Assembly: GCF_030611305.1 (NCBI RefSeq)
Contig: NZ_JAUWQB010000029.1
Span: forward strand, 1-39,543
DNA from: Desulfobacula sp.
Lineage (GTDB): Bacteria; Desulfobacterota; Desulfobacteria; Desulfobacterales; Desulfobacteraceae
DNA: 39,543 nt
Direction of reading: 5' to 3'
The position numbers were made by a program, and so were the translations under genes. Under the pieces are notes generated by a model. That model had not been told where the DNA came from. It saw only the letters and a list, made by a program, of their open reading frames with translations, and ran no database searches. Below, in pieces: positions 8,558-17,748 of this stretch; within the stretch, counting starts at the first letter, position 1; each line of letters starts with the position of its first letter.

Positions 8558-9319
8558 ATGGCACATTTAAATATTTCGAACGTTACACTCTCTTTTGGCG
8601 GACTTAAAGCTCTTTCCAATGTAGACATGAAGATTGAGCCGGGTCTTATCACATCAATTATCGGTCCCAATGGGGCTGGTAAAACCAGTATGCTCAACTG
8701 CATATCAGGCTTTTACCACCCGACCAAAGGGGAGATTTATTACAAGGACAAAAAACTGACCCATGCTTCTCCCCATCAGGTATCGAACATGGGAATTTCA
8801 AGGGCATTTCAAAACCTTGAGCTTTTTTCAGGTCTATCCGTTCTGGACAATCTTCTTTTGGCCAGACACCAGAATTTGAAATACAGCTTCTTACAAGCGG
8901 TTTTCTTTTATGGTAAGGCTTCAAGGATTGAAGCTGAAAACAGGGCCTATGTGGAAGGCGTTATTGACTTTATGGAGCTTGAAGCCCACAGGAAAAGCCT
9001 TGTGGGAAATTTAAGCTATGGTCTCCAAAAAAAGGTCGAGGTGGCCCGTGCGTTGACCTTAGCCCCTGATATCCTGCTTTTAGATGAACCCATGGCTGGA
9101 ATGAACCAGGAGGAAAAAGAGGATATTGTCCGGTTTGTCATGGATATTCAAAAAGAACGCAACATTACTGTGGTGCTTGTAGAACATGATCTTGGGGTTG
9201 TCATGGATATTTCAGACATAATCTATGTTCTGGATTTTGGTGAAGTCATAGGTTCTGGCACACCTGAAGAAATTGCCCAAAATCCTAAAGTTATTGAAGC
9301 TTATATTGGAGAGGACTAA
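8558..9319 (+). CDS. livG: Branched-chain-type ABC importer ATPase (LivG family)
   Basis: A 253-residue ATPase that would power the importer formed by the LivH- and LivM-like permeases downstream. Walker A is GPNGAGKTS (about 37-45), the signature is LSYGLQKKVEVARAL (about 149-163) with YG in place of the usual SGGQ, and Walker B is ILLLDEPMAGMN (about 170-181). The insert after Walker A with GISRAFQNLELFSGLSVLDN is characteristic of the LivG subtype. Its stop at 9319 lies only four bases before the acyl-CoA synthetase start at 9324. No strong ribosome site is seen upstream. Confidence 0.92.
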   Translation: MAHLNISNVTLSFGGLKALSNVDMKIEPGLITSIIGPNGAGKTSMLNCISGFYHPTKGEIYYKDKKLTHASPHQVSNMGISRAFQNLELFSGLSVLDNLLLARHQNLKYSFLQAVFFYGKASRIEAENRAYVEGVIDFMELEAHRKSLVGNLSYGLQKKVEVARALTLAPDILLLDEPMAGMNQEEKEDIVRFVMDIQKERNITVVLVEHDLGVVMDISDIIYVLDFGEVIGSGTPEEIAQNPKVIEAYIGED

Positions 9320-9323
9320 ATCT

Positions 9324-11249
9324 ATGAGCAAGAATGATCACTTACTTGAATACTCTATCCCCCAATTGCTTCGCTGGCGGGTTAACATTACACCCAAACG
9401 CCCGGCCTTAAGGGAAAAAGATTTTGGGATCTGGAATACCTATACCTGGGAAGATTACTATGATTATGTCAGGAAAACTGCTCTGGGTCTCAAAGCAATC
9501 GGTCTTGGGAAAGGGGATACCATTGCCTTCATCAGTGATAATATTCCTGAACTTTTGTTTGTGGCCATAGGCGGCCATTCCATTGGTGCCATTTCAGCAG
9601 GAATTTACCAGACCAGTATGCCCGCTGAAATTGCCCAGATCCTTCAATATCTTAAAGTCAGTTTAGTATTTTGTGATAACCAGGAACAGGTGGATAAAGT
9701 TCTGGATGTCAGAGACCAGATCCCCAATGTTAAAAAAGTCATTTTTGAAGATCCAAGGGGCATGAGAGAGTATATGTCCGATGACTGGTTCATTGACATT
9801 ACCGATCTTTATAAACTGGGTGAGAAAGAGCATGAAAAAAATCCTGATCTTTTTGAAACCCTTGTGGATCAGGGCAAACCCGATGATATCTGTCACCTGT
9901 GTCTCACATCAGGGACAACAGGGCTGCCAAAAGGCACAGAGTTGACCCACAAAAATTATATAAACATGGGGTTGCAGATCACCGAGGTGGATCATCTTGA
10001 GCCCACTGATGAATATGTTTCTTTTCTGCCCTTTGCCTGGATTGGTGAACAGATGAACTCCTTCGGGATTGCCATGGCAACCGGTATCACCCTGAATTTT
10101 CCTGAATCTGTTGAAACCGCCATGTCGGATCTAAAAGAGATCGGACCCCACTTCATGTTTGGTGCCCCCAGGATCTATGAAACCATCCGGTCTGAAATAT
10201 GGCTGAAAATTGACCAGTCCTACTGGCTGAACAAAATTTTCTATAATTATTTCATAAAAGTGGGATTGAAAGCTGCAGATTACAAAATGACAGGCAAATC
10301 AATGCCTTTTGGGTTAAAAATAAAATCATGGCTGGGCAGGCAGTTAATATTCAGACCGCTTATTAATCAAATTGGTTTTCTTCGTTTAAGAAGAGCCTAT
10401 ACAGGTGGAGCAGCCCTGGGTCCTGAACTTTTTACTTTTTATCAGGCCATCGGAGTAAATTTAAAACAAATCTATGGACAGACAGAGATTGTCGGAATTG
10501 CCTATATGCATAGAGATGGCGACGTAAGACCTGAAACAGTGGGCAAACCCTTACCCGGAACTGAATGCAAAATTGCAGAAGATGGAGAAATACTTTCCAG
10601 GTCCGATTCTGTTACACCCGGGTATTATGATCTTCCGGAAAAAACTGAAGAACTGTTAGAAGGTGGATGGCTTCACTCAGGAGATGCAGGATTCATTGAT
10701 GAAAATGGACACCTTGTTGTTATCGACCGTCTCTCCGATGTCATGCACAGCAACAAAGGGGAAATGTTCTCCCCCATGTTCCTTGAAAATTCCCTTAAAT
10801 TCAGCCCCTATATAAAAGAAGCAATAATTTACGGAAACAAGGAGGATTTTGTGGCCTGCCTGATTAACGTTGATCCCGTTGTTGTGGGCAAGTGGGCGGA
10901 AGACCGGGGTATCTCCTATACCACATATATGGACCTTTCAAGCAAGCCGGAAGTAGCTGAGCTTATGATGGAACAGGTGCTGGATGTCAATTCACGGGCT
11001 GAAAAAGAACATTTTAAAATCAAACGGTTTGCGCTGCTCTACAAGCTGCTGGATACGGATGACGGGGAATTGACCAAGACCGGAAAAATCCGTCGTAAAT
11101 TTGTACAGGAAAGATACCAGAACCTGTATGATTTCCTGTATGATGAATCTGTTGATAAAAAAGAGGTCGAGGCATCCTTCCAGTATCAGGACGGGCAGTC
11201 TGCAACGGTGAAAACAAGTATTAAATTTTACACGGTGAAAGGAATCTGA
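9324..11249 (+). CDS. AMP-forming long-chain-type acyl-CoA synthetase
   Basis: A 641-residue ANL enzyme of the FadD15/long-chain type, which activates a carboxylic acid to its CoA thioester with ATP. The ATP loop is intact: CLTSGTTGLPKGTELTH (about 193-209). Further motifs are FLPFAWIGEQ, YTGGAALGPEL, IYGQTEIVG and LHSGDAGFIDE, plus a C-terminal GELTKTGKIRRKF with the catalytic lysine. A longer frame begins at 9273 inside livG, but the ATG at 9324 follows a GGAGAGGA ribosome site, so it is preferred. It is embedded between livG and livH (its stop overlaps the livH start by the bases ATGA). This suggests that it activates whatever the importer brings in. The substrate is not readable from sequence. 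Confidence 0.9.
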   Translation: MSKNDHLLEYSIPQLLRWRVNITPKRPALREKDFGIWNTYTWEDYYDYVRKTALGLKAIGLGKGDTIAFISDNIPELLFVAIGGHSIGAISAGIYQTSMPAEIAQILQYLKVSLVFCDNQEQVDKVLDVRDQIPNVKKVIFEDPRGMREYMSDDWFIDITDLYKLGEKEHEKNPDLFETLVDQGKPDDICHLCLTSGTTGLPKGTELTHKNYINMGLQITEVDHLEPTDEYVSFLPFAWIGEQMNSFGIAMATGITLNFPESVETAMSDLKEIGPHFMFGAPRIYETIRSEIWLKIDQSYWLNKIFYNYFIKVGLKAADYKMTGKSMPFGLKIKSWLGRQLIFRPLINQIGFLRLRRAYTGGAALGPELFTFYQAIGVNLKQIYGQTEIVGIAYMHRDGDVRPETVGKPLPGTECKIAEDGEILSRSDSVTPGYYDLPEKTEELLEGGWLHSGDAGFIDENGHLVVIDRLSDVMHSNKGEMFSPMFLENSLKFSPYIKEAIIYGNKEDFVACLINVDPVVVGKWAEDRGISYTTYMDLSSKPEVAELMMEQVLDVNSRAEKEHFKIKRFALLYKLLDTDDGELTKTGKIRRKFVQERYQNLYDFLYDESVDKKEVEASFQYQDGQSATVKTSIKFYTVKGI

Positions 11250-12142
11250 TGAGTTATTTTTTTCAAATTGTAGTCAGCGGTATTGTGGTGGGCTCCATCT
11301 ATGCATTGGCCGCTCTTGGACTTGTACTGGTTTATAAATCAAGCCGGGTGGCAAACTTTGCCCATGGACAGATTATTGCAGCCGGTGCTTTTATCACCTA
11401 TTATTTGTCGGTATCTCTCGGGGTTCCCATTTTCTTTTCATTTCTGGCCAGTATGATTATTACCTTTTTCCTTGCCATGAGTGTGGAAAGAATCTTTCTT
11501 CGGAAGCTCATCGGCGAACCCATCATATCCGTCATTATGGTCACCATTGGATTGGGATCAATCCTTGACGGCCTGATTTACCTGACTCCCTTTGGAAGTG
11601 AAAATTTCTCATTCCCGGCCTTTCTCCCCCAGGAACCCCTGTCTCTCGGCGGAGTTTCCATATCATGGACACAGCTTGTAGGGGTTATCGTCACCTTTAT
11701 TTTGATTGGAGGTCTCTCCTGGTTTTTTAAAAAATCAACCATTGGAATATCCATGAGAGCCGTGTCTGACGATCAGTTTGCTTCCATGTCCGTGGGGATT
11801 TCAGTACCAAAAGTCTTTGGTCTTGCCTGGGCACTTGCCGGATTATCTGCTGCTGCTGCTGGGTGTATCATCGGTAATATCACAGGACTGAATTTTGATA
11901 CTCTCCATGCGTTTGGGATTATCGTGTTCCCGGTTATCATTCTGGGGGGACTTGATTCCATCCTTGGTGCAGTTGTGGCAGGCATCATCATTGGATTGAT
12001 CCAGCAGTTTTCCAGCGGATACCTGGATGGAAACTTTGGGCTGAAAGGCACGGGTGATGTTATGCCCTATATCATCCTGGTAGTTGTACTTTTTTTTAAA
12101 CCACATGGATTATTTGGAATCCATGAAATTGAACGGGTGTAA
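11249..12142 (+). CDS. livH: Branched-chain-type ABC importer permease (LivH family)
   Basis: A 297-residue inner-membrane permease with about eight hydrophobic segments. The N-terminal GSIYALAALGLVLVYKSSRV and VANFAHGQI pieces are the classic LivH signature. The cytoplasmic coupling region is GISMRAVSDDQFASMSVGI. Conserved GLDSILGAVVAGIIIGL lies near the C terminus. Its ATG overlaps the stop of the preceding synthetase (TGATG-type coupling), and livM starts three bases after its stop. Confidence 0.93.
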   Translation: MSYFFQIVVSGIVVGSIYALAALGLVLVYKSSRVANFAHGQIIAAGAFITYYLSVSLGVPIFFSFLASMIITFFLAMSVERIFLRKLIGEPIISVIMVTIGLGSILDGLIYLTPFGSENFSFPAFLPQEPLSLGGVSISWTQLVGVIVTFILIGGLSWFFKKSTIGISMRAVSDDQFASMSVGISVPKVFGLAWALAGLSAAAAGCIIGNITGLNFDTLHAFGIIVFPVIILGGLDSILGAVVAGIIIGLIQQFSSGYLDGNFGLKGTGDVMPYIILVVVLFFKPHGLFGIHEIERV

Positions 12143-12145
12143 TCT

Positions 12146-13240
12146 ATGTCAGCAAATTCATGGTTAGCAACAGGAAACTTTTTTACGACGTATAAACAGG
12201 AACAACGAACATTTCTTACCAGTCTGGACAGATCTTTTTTTACCTTGTTTCTGGTTATTTTATTCGGATGGCCTCTTTTGTTTGAACTGGGCAATAAAAA
12301 CATGCTGGTGATTGATAATATTCTCATTGCCATTGTGGCCGTCATGGGTCTGAACCTTGTGACAGGATTTGCCGGCCTGATATCAATAGGTCATGCCGCC
12401 TTTGTGGGTATTGGTGCGTATACCGTCGCCTCTTTTTGTCGAACAATGGGAGATTCCCATATTATTATTACGCATTTCTGGCCGGTATTGATCGTTGTAA
12501 GCGGCCTTGTGGGCGCAGTATTTGGCGCAATTGTCGGTTTGCCGGCACTCAGGCTTAAGCATCTGTATCTGGCGATTGCTACCCTGTCCTTTCAAATGAT
12601 TTTTGAATGGACAATTCAATTCATGACCTTTTTTAACCAGGGACAGACCATTTATGTTGGCCGGGTTTTCTGGTTTACCGGTAAAGTCGGCAGAAAGGAT
12701 CATTACCTGTTCTGGTATTTCATTATACTGACCATAGTCATTCTCCTGGGGTTTGGGATCAGAAATCTTTTAAAAACCCGGTATGGCAGAAGTCTTGTGG
12801 CTGTCAGGGACAATGACCGGGCGGCTGATGCCATGGGAATGAACCCCGGACTTACAAAGGTCTATGCCTTTGCCCTGGCCGGTTTTTTTGCAGGAGTAGC
12901 CGGTGCCCTGCATGCCTATGTTTACAGGGGGGTCGGCTTTGAATCCTTTACGCTTCATGAATCCATCGGCTATCTTGCCATGGCCATTGTCGGGGGCTTA
13001 GGCACCTTGAATGGTTCTTTCTGGGGACCGGTTGCCATAAAATTCCTTGACCTCCAGGTGGAAACCCTTGCTGAGATCGCGGGGAAATACCTGCCGTCCA
13101 GCATGAATCTGGCAACGGCATTGAAACCCTTTACGTTCGGTTTAGTGATCGTTCTCTTTTTAATGTTTGAACCCCGGGGGATCGCAAACTGGTGGAGAAT
13201 CACCAAATCATATACCAAATTATGGCCATTTAGGTATTAA
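12146..13240 (+). CDS. livM: Branched-chain-type ABC importer permease (LivM family)
   Basis: A 364-residue permease paired with LivH. A hydrophilic N-terminal stretch of about 35 residues precedes the first membrane segment. Family landmarks are MGLNLVTGFAGLISIGHAAF (about 72-91), GLPALRLKHLYLAIATLSFQ, the coupling helix YGRSLVAVRDNDRAADAMG (about 214-232), and a C-terminal GGLGTLNGSFWGPV. The gene lies in tight succession after livH. Confidence 0.93.
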   Translation: MSANSWLATGNFFTTYKQEQRTFLTSLDRSFFTLFLVILFGWPLLFELGNKNMLVIDNILIAIVAVMGLNLVTGFAGLISIGHAAFVGIGAYTVASFCRTMGDSHIIITHFWPVLIVVSGLVGAVFGAIVGLPALRLKHLYLAIATLSFQMIFEWTIQFMTFFNQGQTIYVGRVFWFTGKVGRKDHYLFWYFIILTIVILLGFGIRNLLKTRYGRSLVAVRDNDRAADAMGMNPGLTKVYAFALAGFFAGVAGALHAYVYRGVGFESFTLHESIGYLAMAIVGGLGTLNGSFWGPVAIKFLDLQVETLAEIAGKYLPSSMNLATALKPFTFGLVIVLFLMFEPRGIANWWRITKSYTKLWPFRY

Positions 13241-13301
13241 GGTTAATTTACACCTTTAATATATGTTTTTTAGTAACTAACTCAACAGGAGGAGAAGAAG
13301 C

Positions 13302-14525
13302 ATGAAAAGCAAAAATTTTTTAACCGCATTACTAATTCTTGTCGTTATGTTTGCATTTACATCATCTGTTTATGCAGGCGGAAAGGTTTACAAACTGGGT
13401 ATGTCCCTGGCCATCACAGGGCCGACATCTGATGCAGGCAATCCTTATGCAAAAGGTACTGAAGATTATTTTAAATTTGTTAATGAAACCAAAATTCTCG
13501 GGGATGACACGATTGAGTGCACCATCAGAGATGATCAATACAAAACTGATGTCACTAAAAGAAATTTTGAAGAGTATCTTGATGATGGCATCGTCATGTA
13601 TCTCAACTATTCAACCGGATCCACCCTGGGCTTGAAAAGAGATTTTGAAGAAGAACAGATTGCTGTTCTTCCTGCTTCCTACCATGCAGGCAACCTGGAT
13701 GATTCAAACTATATTTTTCTTCCCATTGCATCCTATTCAGACCAGCTTGTAATTCTTGCTGAATATGTTGCAAAGAATCATAAAGGCGGAAAAGCAAAAG
13801 TAGCTCTTTTTGTTCATCCTTCGGCCTTTGGTCGTGGTCCTGTTTCAGACGTAGAAAAAGCGGTTGTAGCAGGACTTAATATTGAACTTGTGGAAGTCGT
13901 TGAACATGGCAAAGACCTTGATAATACAGCAATGTTAAAACGTCTGATGAGCAAAAAAGTGCAGTATGTAATCAGTCAGACAGTGCAATCACCCGTTGCA
14001 ACCATGATCAAGGATTCACAACGTCTTGGGCTTACTGCATCTTCTTTTGGTGAAGCAGGCAAAATCACCTTCCTGGGTGCTCATTACACCGGTGGTAATG
14101 ATCTTATAGCTCTGGCAGGAACTGCTGCAGAAAATTATTTCTGGACAACGGGCTTCAATATCACATCCGTTCCGGGCGAAAAAACCACAAAACAACTGGC
14201 TTTGGCAAAACTATTCGGTCGTGATGAAAAAGCTGCTAATTCTCATAACTATGCAGCCGGCATCATGGTTGCCCAGGTTGCAACAGAAGCCATAAGAAGA
14301 GCCAAAGCTGCCGGCCTTGAAGTCAACAAGGCAAACCTTTACAAAATGCTCAACGGGATGAATGGTGCCAATGCATACAGCCCTTATACAACAAGTGGTC
14401 CGGTAACCTATTCTAAAACAGACCGCATGGGTGTTGATCTGCTTCAAATTTACAGTGTACAAGGTGGTGTATTTAAAGCAGTTGGAGAAGCGTTGGAGTC
14501 TGAATACATGAAGAAGATTAAATAA
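13302..14525 (+). CDS. Periplasmic substrate-binding protein of the importer (LivK-like)
   Basis: A 407-residue type I periplasmic binding protein. Residues 1-25 form a Sec signal peptide (MKSKNF, a hydrophobic run, cleavage after SVYA). There is no lipobox cysteine, so it should be free in the periplasm. The mature protein starts with KVYKLGMSLAITGPTSDAGN, the usual first strand and ligand loop of this family. It would deliver the substrate to LivH/LivM. A strong AGGAGGAG ribosome site precedes the start. The 13-base inverted repeat after the gene (14600-14648) separates it from livF, which fits higher expression of the binding protein. Ligand unknown. The ligase in the same cluster points to an organic acid rather than an amino acid. 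Confidence 0.9.
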   Translation: MKSKNFLTALLILVVMFAFTSSVYAGGKVYKLGMSLAITGPTSDAGNPYAKGTEDYFKFVNETKILGDDTIECTIRDDQYKTDVTKRNFEEYLDDGIVMYLNYSTGSTLGLKRDFEEEQIAVLPASYHAGNLDDSNYIFLPIASYSDQLVILAEYVAKNHKGGKAKVALFVHPSAFGRGPVSDVEKAVVAGLNIELVEVVEHGKDLDNTAMLKRLMSKKVQYVISQTVQSPVATMIKDSQRLGLTASSFGEAGKITFLGAHYTGGNDLIALAGTAAENYFWTTGFNITSVPGEKTTKQLALAKLFGRDEKAANSHNYAAGIMVAQVATEAIRRAKAAGLEVNKANLYKMLNGMNGANAYSPYTTSGPVTYSKTDRMGVDLLQIYSVQGGVFKAVGEALESEYMKKIK

Positions 14526-14599
14526 ATAATTTAAAATTGAGCTAAGGATCAATTTAAATGTGTTCATTGAAATTGTATCCAGGCCTTAAGCTGAACCTT

Positions 14600-14648
14600 A
14601 ACTTACCGGAAACCTAAATTTACAAAAAATCTTGTTTTCCGGTAAGTT
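14600..14648 (+). terminator. 13-bp perfect inverted repeat between binding protein gene and livF
   Basis: AACTTACCGGAAA at 14600-14612 pairs perfectly with TTTCCGGTAAGTT at 14636-14648 across a 23-base AT-rich loop. There is no long T run, so it looks more like an mRNA-stabilising or partial-termination hairpin than a full terminator. It sits in the 175-base gap after the highly expressed type of gene in such operons. Confidence 0.6.
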
Positions 14649-14700
14649 TAATTCAAAACAAAGCTAAAAATATAAAGCCAATAATATAAAGAAAGTACAT

Positions 14701-15507
14701 ATGGAAAACAATCTGCTTGAAGTCAATAATATTGAAGTTGTCTATAACGACATTGTTCAAGTACTGCGTGGGGTCAGCCTTAACGTGCCCAAGGGAAGTA
14801 TTGTCGCCTTGCTTGGAACAAACGGTGCCGGTAAAACCACGACCTTAAGAGCTATCAGCGGCCTTTTAAAACCGGAAAATGGTGCCATCAAGGAAGGGTA
14901 TATTAAATTTAAAGACACTGATACCACCCAGCTTTTAGGGACTGATGTTGTGAAACTTGGGGCAGTTATGGTGCCTGAAGGCAGGCGTGTATTTAAACAC
15001 CTGACAGTGAATGAGAATATCCTTGTGGGTTCCATTACCCGTAAAGACGGATCAAAAAAAATCCGTGAAGATAACGAACTGATGTACAAGCATTTTCCAA
15101 GGCTTTCAAATGTCACAAACAGAATGGCTGGGTACAGTTCCGGTGGAGAGCAGCAGATGATTGCCATTGCAAGGGCTTTGATGGCTGCTCCTGAAATGTT
15201 GATGCTGGATGAACCGTCTCTCGGGCTTGCACCCATTCTTGTCAAAGAAATATTTGATAATATTAAAAAAATCAACAAAGAACTTGATACAACCATCCTG
15301 GTTGTTGAACAAAACGCAAAAGTAGCCCTTGCTGTCTCCGATTATGCCTATATCATGGAATCGGGTAAAATTGTTCTGGAAGGCCCATCAGAAGAACTGT
15401 CGAACAATCCGGATGTAAAAGAATTTTATATGGGGATTACCAAGGGCGGCGGAAGAAAATCCTTTAAAGATGTAAAATCTTATAAACGACGCAAACGCTG
15501 GATGTAG
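14701..15507 (+). CDS. livF: Branched-chain-type ABC importer ATPase (LivF family)
   Basis: A 268-residue second ATPase of the importer. Walker A is GTNGAGKTT (about 39-47), the signature is SSGGEQQMIAIARALM (about 146-161) and Walker B is MLMLDEPSLGLAP (about 165-177). VPEGRRVFKHLTVNENI is a LivF hallmark. The C terminus is longer than usual, with a basic tail (KSYKRRKRWM). Together with livG, livH, livM and the binding protein it completes a five-component importer. The Usp-receiver gene starts 21 bases downstream. Confidence 0.93.
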   Translation: MENNLLEVNNIEVVYNDIVQVLRGVSLNVPKGSIVALLGTNGAGKTTTLRAISGLLKPENGAIKEGYIKFKDTDTTQLLGTDVVKLGAVMVPEGRRVFKHLTVNENILVGSITRKDGSKKIREDNELMYKHFPRLSNVTNRMAGYSSGGEQQMIAIARALMAAPEMLMLDEPSLGLAPILVKEIFDNIKKINKELDTTILVVEQNAKVALAVSDYAYIMESGKIVLEGPSEELSNNPDVKEFYMGITKGGGRKSFKDVKSYKRRKRWM

Positions 15508-15528
15508 ACGGCAATTTAGGAGTTCATT

Positions 15529-16431
15529 ATGAAGATACTGGTTGGATATAATGGTGGAGAAGTTGGCAGGCTTTCTTTATCCCTTGCAAGGGATTTTGCA
15601 AAGACCAATAATGCTTTTGTTTATATTGTCACCTCAATGGAAGGTGGGGCTTCTGAAAAACAATCAGATATTATAGAGGCAGAACAAGGTCTTGATTTTG
15701 CCGGAAAACTCATGAAAGATTCGGGCATTGAGTATGATGTCCAGCAAAGTGTCAGAGGACTTTCTCCTAGTGAAGATCTGGTTAAATTTGCTGAAGAAAA
15801 TGAAATTGCGCAAATCTTTCTTGGCATAAAGAAAAAATCCAAGGCTCAGAAAGCTATCCTAGGTTCCACATCACGATATGTTATCCTTAAAGCCCCCTGC
15901 CCTGTTACCACAGTGAAATTCGACTTGAACAATATTAAGACCGAAGAGTTATTAAAAGACCGACGGGTCCTGGTGGTTGATGATGAACCTGATATTCTGG
16001 AAACCGTTGAAGAATTGTTGGATATGTGTTCTCTTGATACGGCCGGTTCTTTTGAAGACGCAAAAAAACTGATCCAAAACAACACATATGATATTGCAAT
16101 CCTCGATATAATGGGTGTTTCAGGCTATGATGTACTTGAGCTTGCCCGGAAAAAAGATATTCCCGCCATCATGCTGACAGCCCATGCACTGACCTCTGAA
16201 AATTTAAAGGAATCCATTCAAAAAGGTGCGGACTCCTATGTTCCCAAAGATTTTCTGGCCAATCTTTCCGATCATGTTGCCGATGTCATAAAGGCCCGGA
16301 TAGAAGGCAAACAGGGTTATGGTGCCTGGTTTTCCAATCTGAAACCCTTCTTTGATAAATCCTTTGGAAAAGGCTGGAGAGACAGGGACAGATCCTTCTG
16401 GAATTCCTTTGATGATAAATATGGCAAATAA
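15529..16431 (+). CDS. Universal stress protein domain fused to a receiver domain
   Basis: A 300-residue fusion. Residues 1-130 form a UspA-type domain: MKILVGYNGG start, a GIKKKSKAQKAILGSTS ATP-binding stretch (G-rich loop followed by GST) and a closing CPVTTVKF strand. Residues 145-265 form a receiver domain with RVLVVDDEPDILET, acceptor Asp in AILDIMG, Thr in MLTAHAL and Lys in VPKDF. The tail has WFSNLKPFFDKSFGKGW and RSFWNSFDD. Receiver and tail are a close paralog of the protein at 2878-3396. There is no output domain. Last gene of the importer cluster, so it may sense nucleotide or energy state in connection with uptake. Preceded by AGGAG. Confidence 0.9.
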   Translation: MKILVGYNGGEVGRLSLSLARDFAKTNNAFVYIVTSMEGGASEKQSDIIEAEQGLDFAGKLMKDSGIEYDVQQSVRGLSPSEDLVKFAEENEIAQIFLGIKKKSKAQKAILGSTSRYVILKAPCPVTTVKFDLNNIKTEELLKDRRVLVVDDEPDILETVEELLDMCSLDTAGSFEDAKKLIQNNTYDIAILDIMGVSGYDVLELARKKDIPAIMLTAHALTSENLKESIQKGADSYVPKDFLANLSDHVADVIKARIEGKQGYGAWFSNLKPFFDKSFGKGWRDRDRSFWNSFDDKYGK

Positions 16432-16448
16432 ACAGCCATACTATCTGC

Positions 16449-17660
16449 TTATAATATTGCGATCTTGTCGCTGAATGTTGTAAGGGGTTCAAGACCATTG
16501 TCTGTTACCAGCAATGAGTTTTCTATCCCTACCACTCCAATTCCCGGGAAGACTGCCTTGGGTTCAAGGGCAATCATCATGCCTTTTTCAAGGGAAAGTT
16601 TCTGGCCTTTGGCAATAAAAGGGAATTCATCCAGTTCAAGGCCTATACCATGACCTGTAAACCGGATTCTTCTGTCGCAGGCTCCCATGAAATAGTCTTT
16701 GTATCCTTTGGCGCAAGCCTCAGACATCATCATGTCGTACAGCTCCCCTGCAACACTTCCCGGGGTTGCAGTCTTTATTACCATCTCCTGGATTTCCAGC
16801 ATGACGTCATGGGCCTTTAAAAGATCATCCGGTAATTTACCAAGAGAGAAAATCCTTGTATGATCACTGATATAGCCATTCAAGACAAAAACGTAATCAA
16901 CAAGAATCGGTTCATTTCGTTTGATTGTATTAAATCCCGGCCCCTGGGCAATACTGGGATTGACCCCTTTGCCACCGGTGGGCGAGGCAAAGCAGCTGGG
17001 GACGGCAGCTCCCGGTCCTGCCATGATATGACCGTAGAAAAGATCATTGTCCCACATTCGCATCCGGATCAGGCCCTGATGCCCAAGACTTCTGGCATAG
17101 GCTTCAACCAATCCCGCAAATTTGATCTCGGTCATTCCTTCCTTGATTAAATCAGGCACTTTGGCTGCAACTTTATCTGCCATCTGTGATGCCTGCCGCA
17201 ACAAGTCAATTTCATAGTCTGATTTTACAGCCCGCTGCATCCTGATCTGAAAAGAAATATCAATAATGTTGGAACCGGAAAATATCTTTTGAAATAACAG
17301 ATACTGATTGGCTGGCAATACATCCAGCTCAAGACCCAAATTTTGTGGAATTGAATATCCGAATGCCGCCATAGTCTCAGGAATTTCCCTGGGGCTTACA
17401 AGGGAAACGACTTGTTTAAGTTCTGATTCTTCTTTGGCCCGTTGGAACTCTTTAAACACCATCAGCAACGGCTCTCCATGATTAGGGACATACAACCATC
17501 CCTGCTGCGCCGTTCCTGAATAATAGAACATATCTGCTTTCTGTAAAATCAGGGCCCCATCAACATTGCGTTTCTCAAGCCTTTCCTGTAAGTCGATAAT
17601 TCTTGATTGCAGTTCCTTTTCAGGTGTGCTCCGGTCATACTGAACCATGTATTTCACCAT
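16449..17660 (-). CDS. M24-family metallopeptidase (Xaa-Pro aminopeptidase/dipeptidase-like)
   Basis: A 403-residue protein with an N-terminal creatinase-like domain (about 1-160) and a C-terminal pita-bread fold. All five metal ligands of the family can be read: Asp in ILVDYVF, Asp in GYISDHT, His in FTGHGIGLE, Glu in MIALEPKA and Glu in VGIENSL. It therefore looks catalytically complete, cutting dipeptides or N-terminal residues next to proline. It is the last gene of the minus-strand tetR-icmF-thiolase-dehydrogenase series (gap of 88 bases to the dehydrogenase). It has no obvious step in acyl-CoA oxidation. Convergent with the Usp-receiver gene 17 bases away. Confidence 0.87.
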   Translation of the reverse strand: MVKYMVQYDRSTPEKELQSRIIDLQERLEKRNVDGALILQKADMFYYSGTAQQGWLYVPNHGEPLLMVFKEFQRAKEESELKQVVSLVSPREIPETMAAFGYSIPQNLGLELDVLPANQYLLFQKIFSGSNIIDISFQIRMQRAVKSDYEIDLLRQASQMADKVAAKVPDLIKEGMTEIKFAGLVEAYARSLGHQGLIRMRMWDNDLFYGHIMAGPGAAVPSCFASPTGGKGVNPSIAQGPGFNTIKRNEPILVDYVFVLNGYISDHTRIFSLGKLPDDLLKAHDVMLEIQEMVIKTATPGSVAGELYDMMMSEACAKGYKDYFMGACDRRIRFTGHGIGLELDEFPFIAKGQKLSLEKGMMIALEPKAVFPGIGVVGIENSLLVTDNGLEPLTTFSDKIAIL

Positions 17661-17748
17661 TTTTTAAATAAAAAAGCTGCGGCAAAGCATTTGATAATTT
17701 TGTTACGGCCTTGTCACAGCTTTAATTTAAGATTAATTTTAAGTTTAA

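Noticed and set aside
9273-9323. Start of the acyl-CoA synthetase inside livG
   Set aside because: The 17 extra residues lack family support, and the ATG at 9324 has a good ribosome site.
17680-17720. Possible terminator hairpin (AAAGCTG/CAGCTTT) between hbd and the peptidase gene
   Set aside because: Only seven pairs with a loop over 30 bases; not better than chance in AT-rich sequence.
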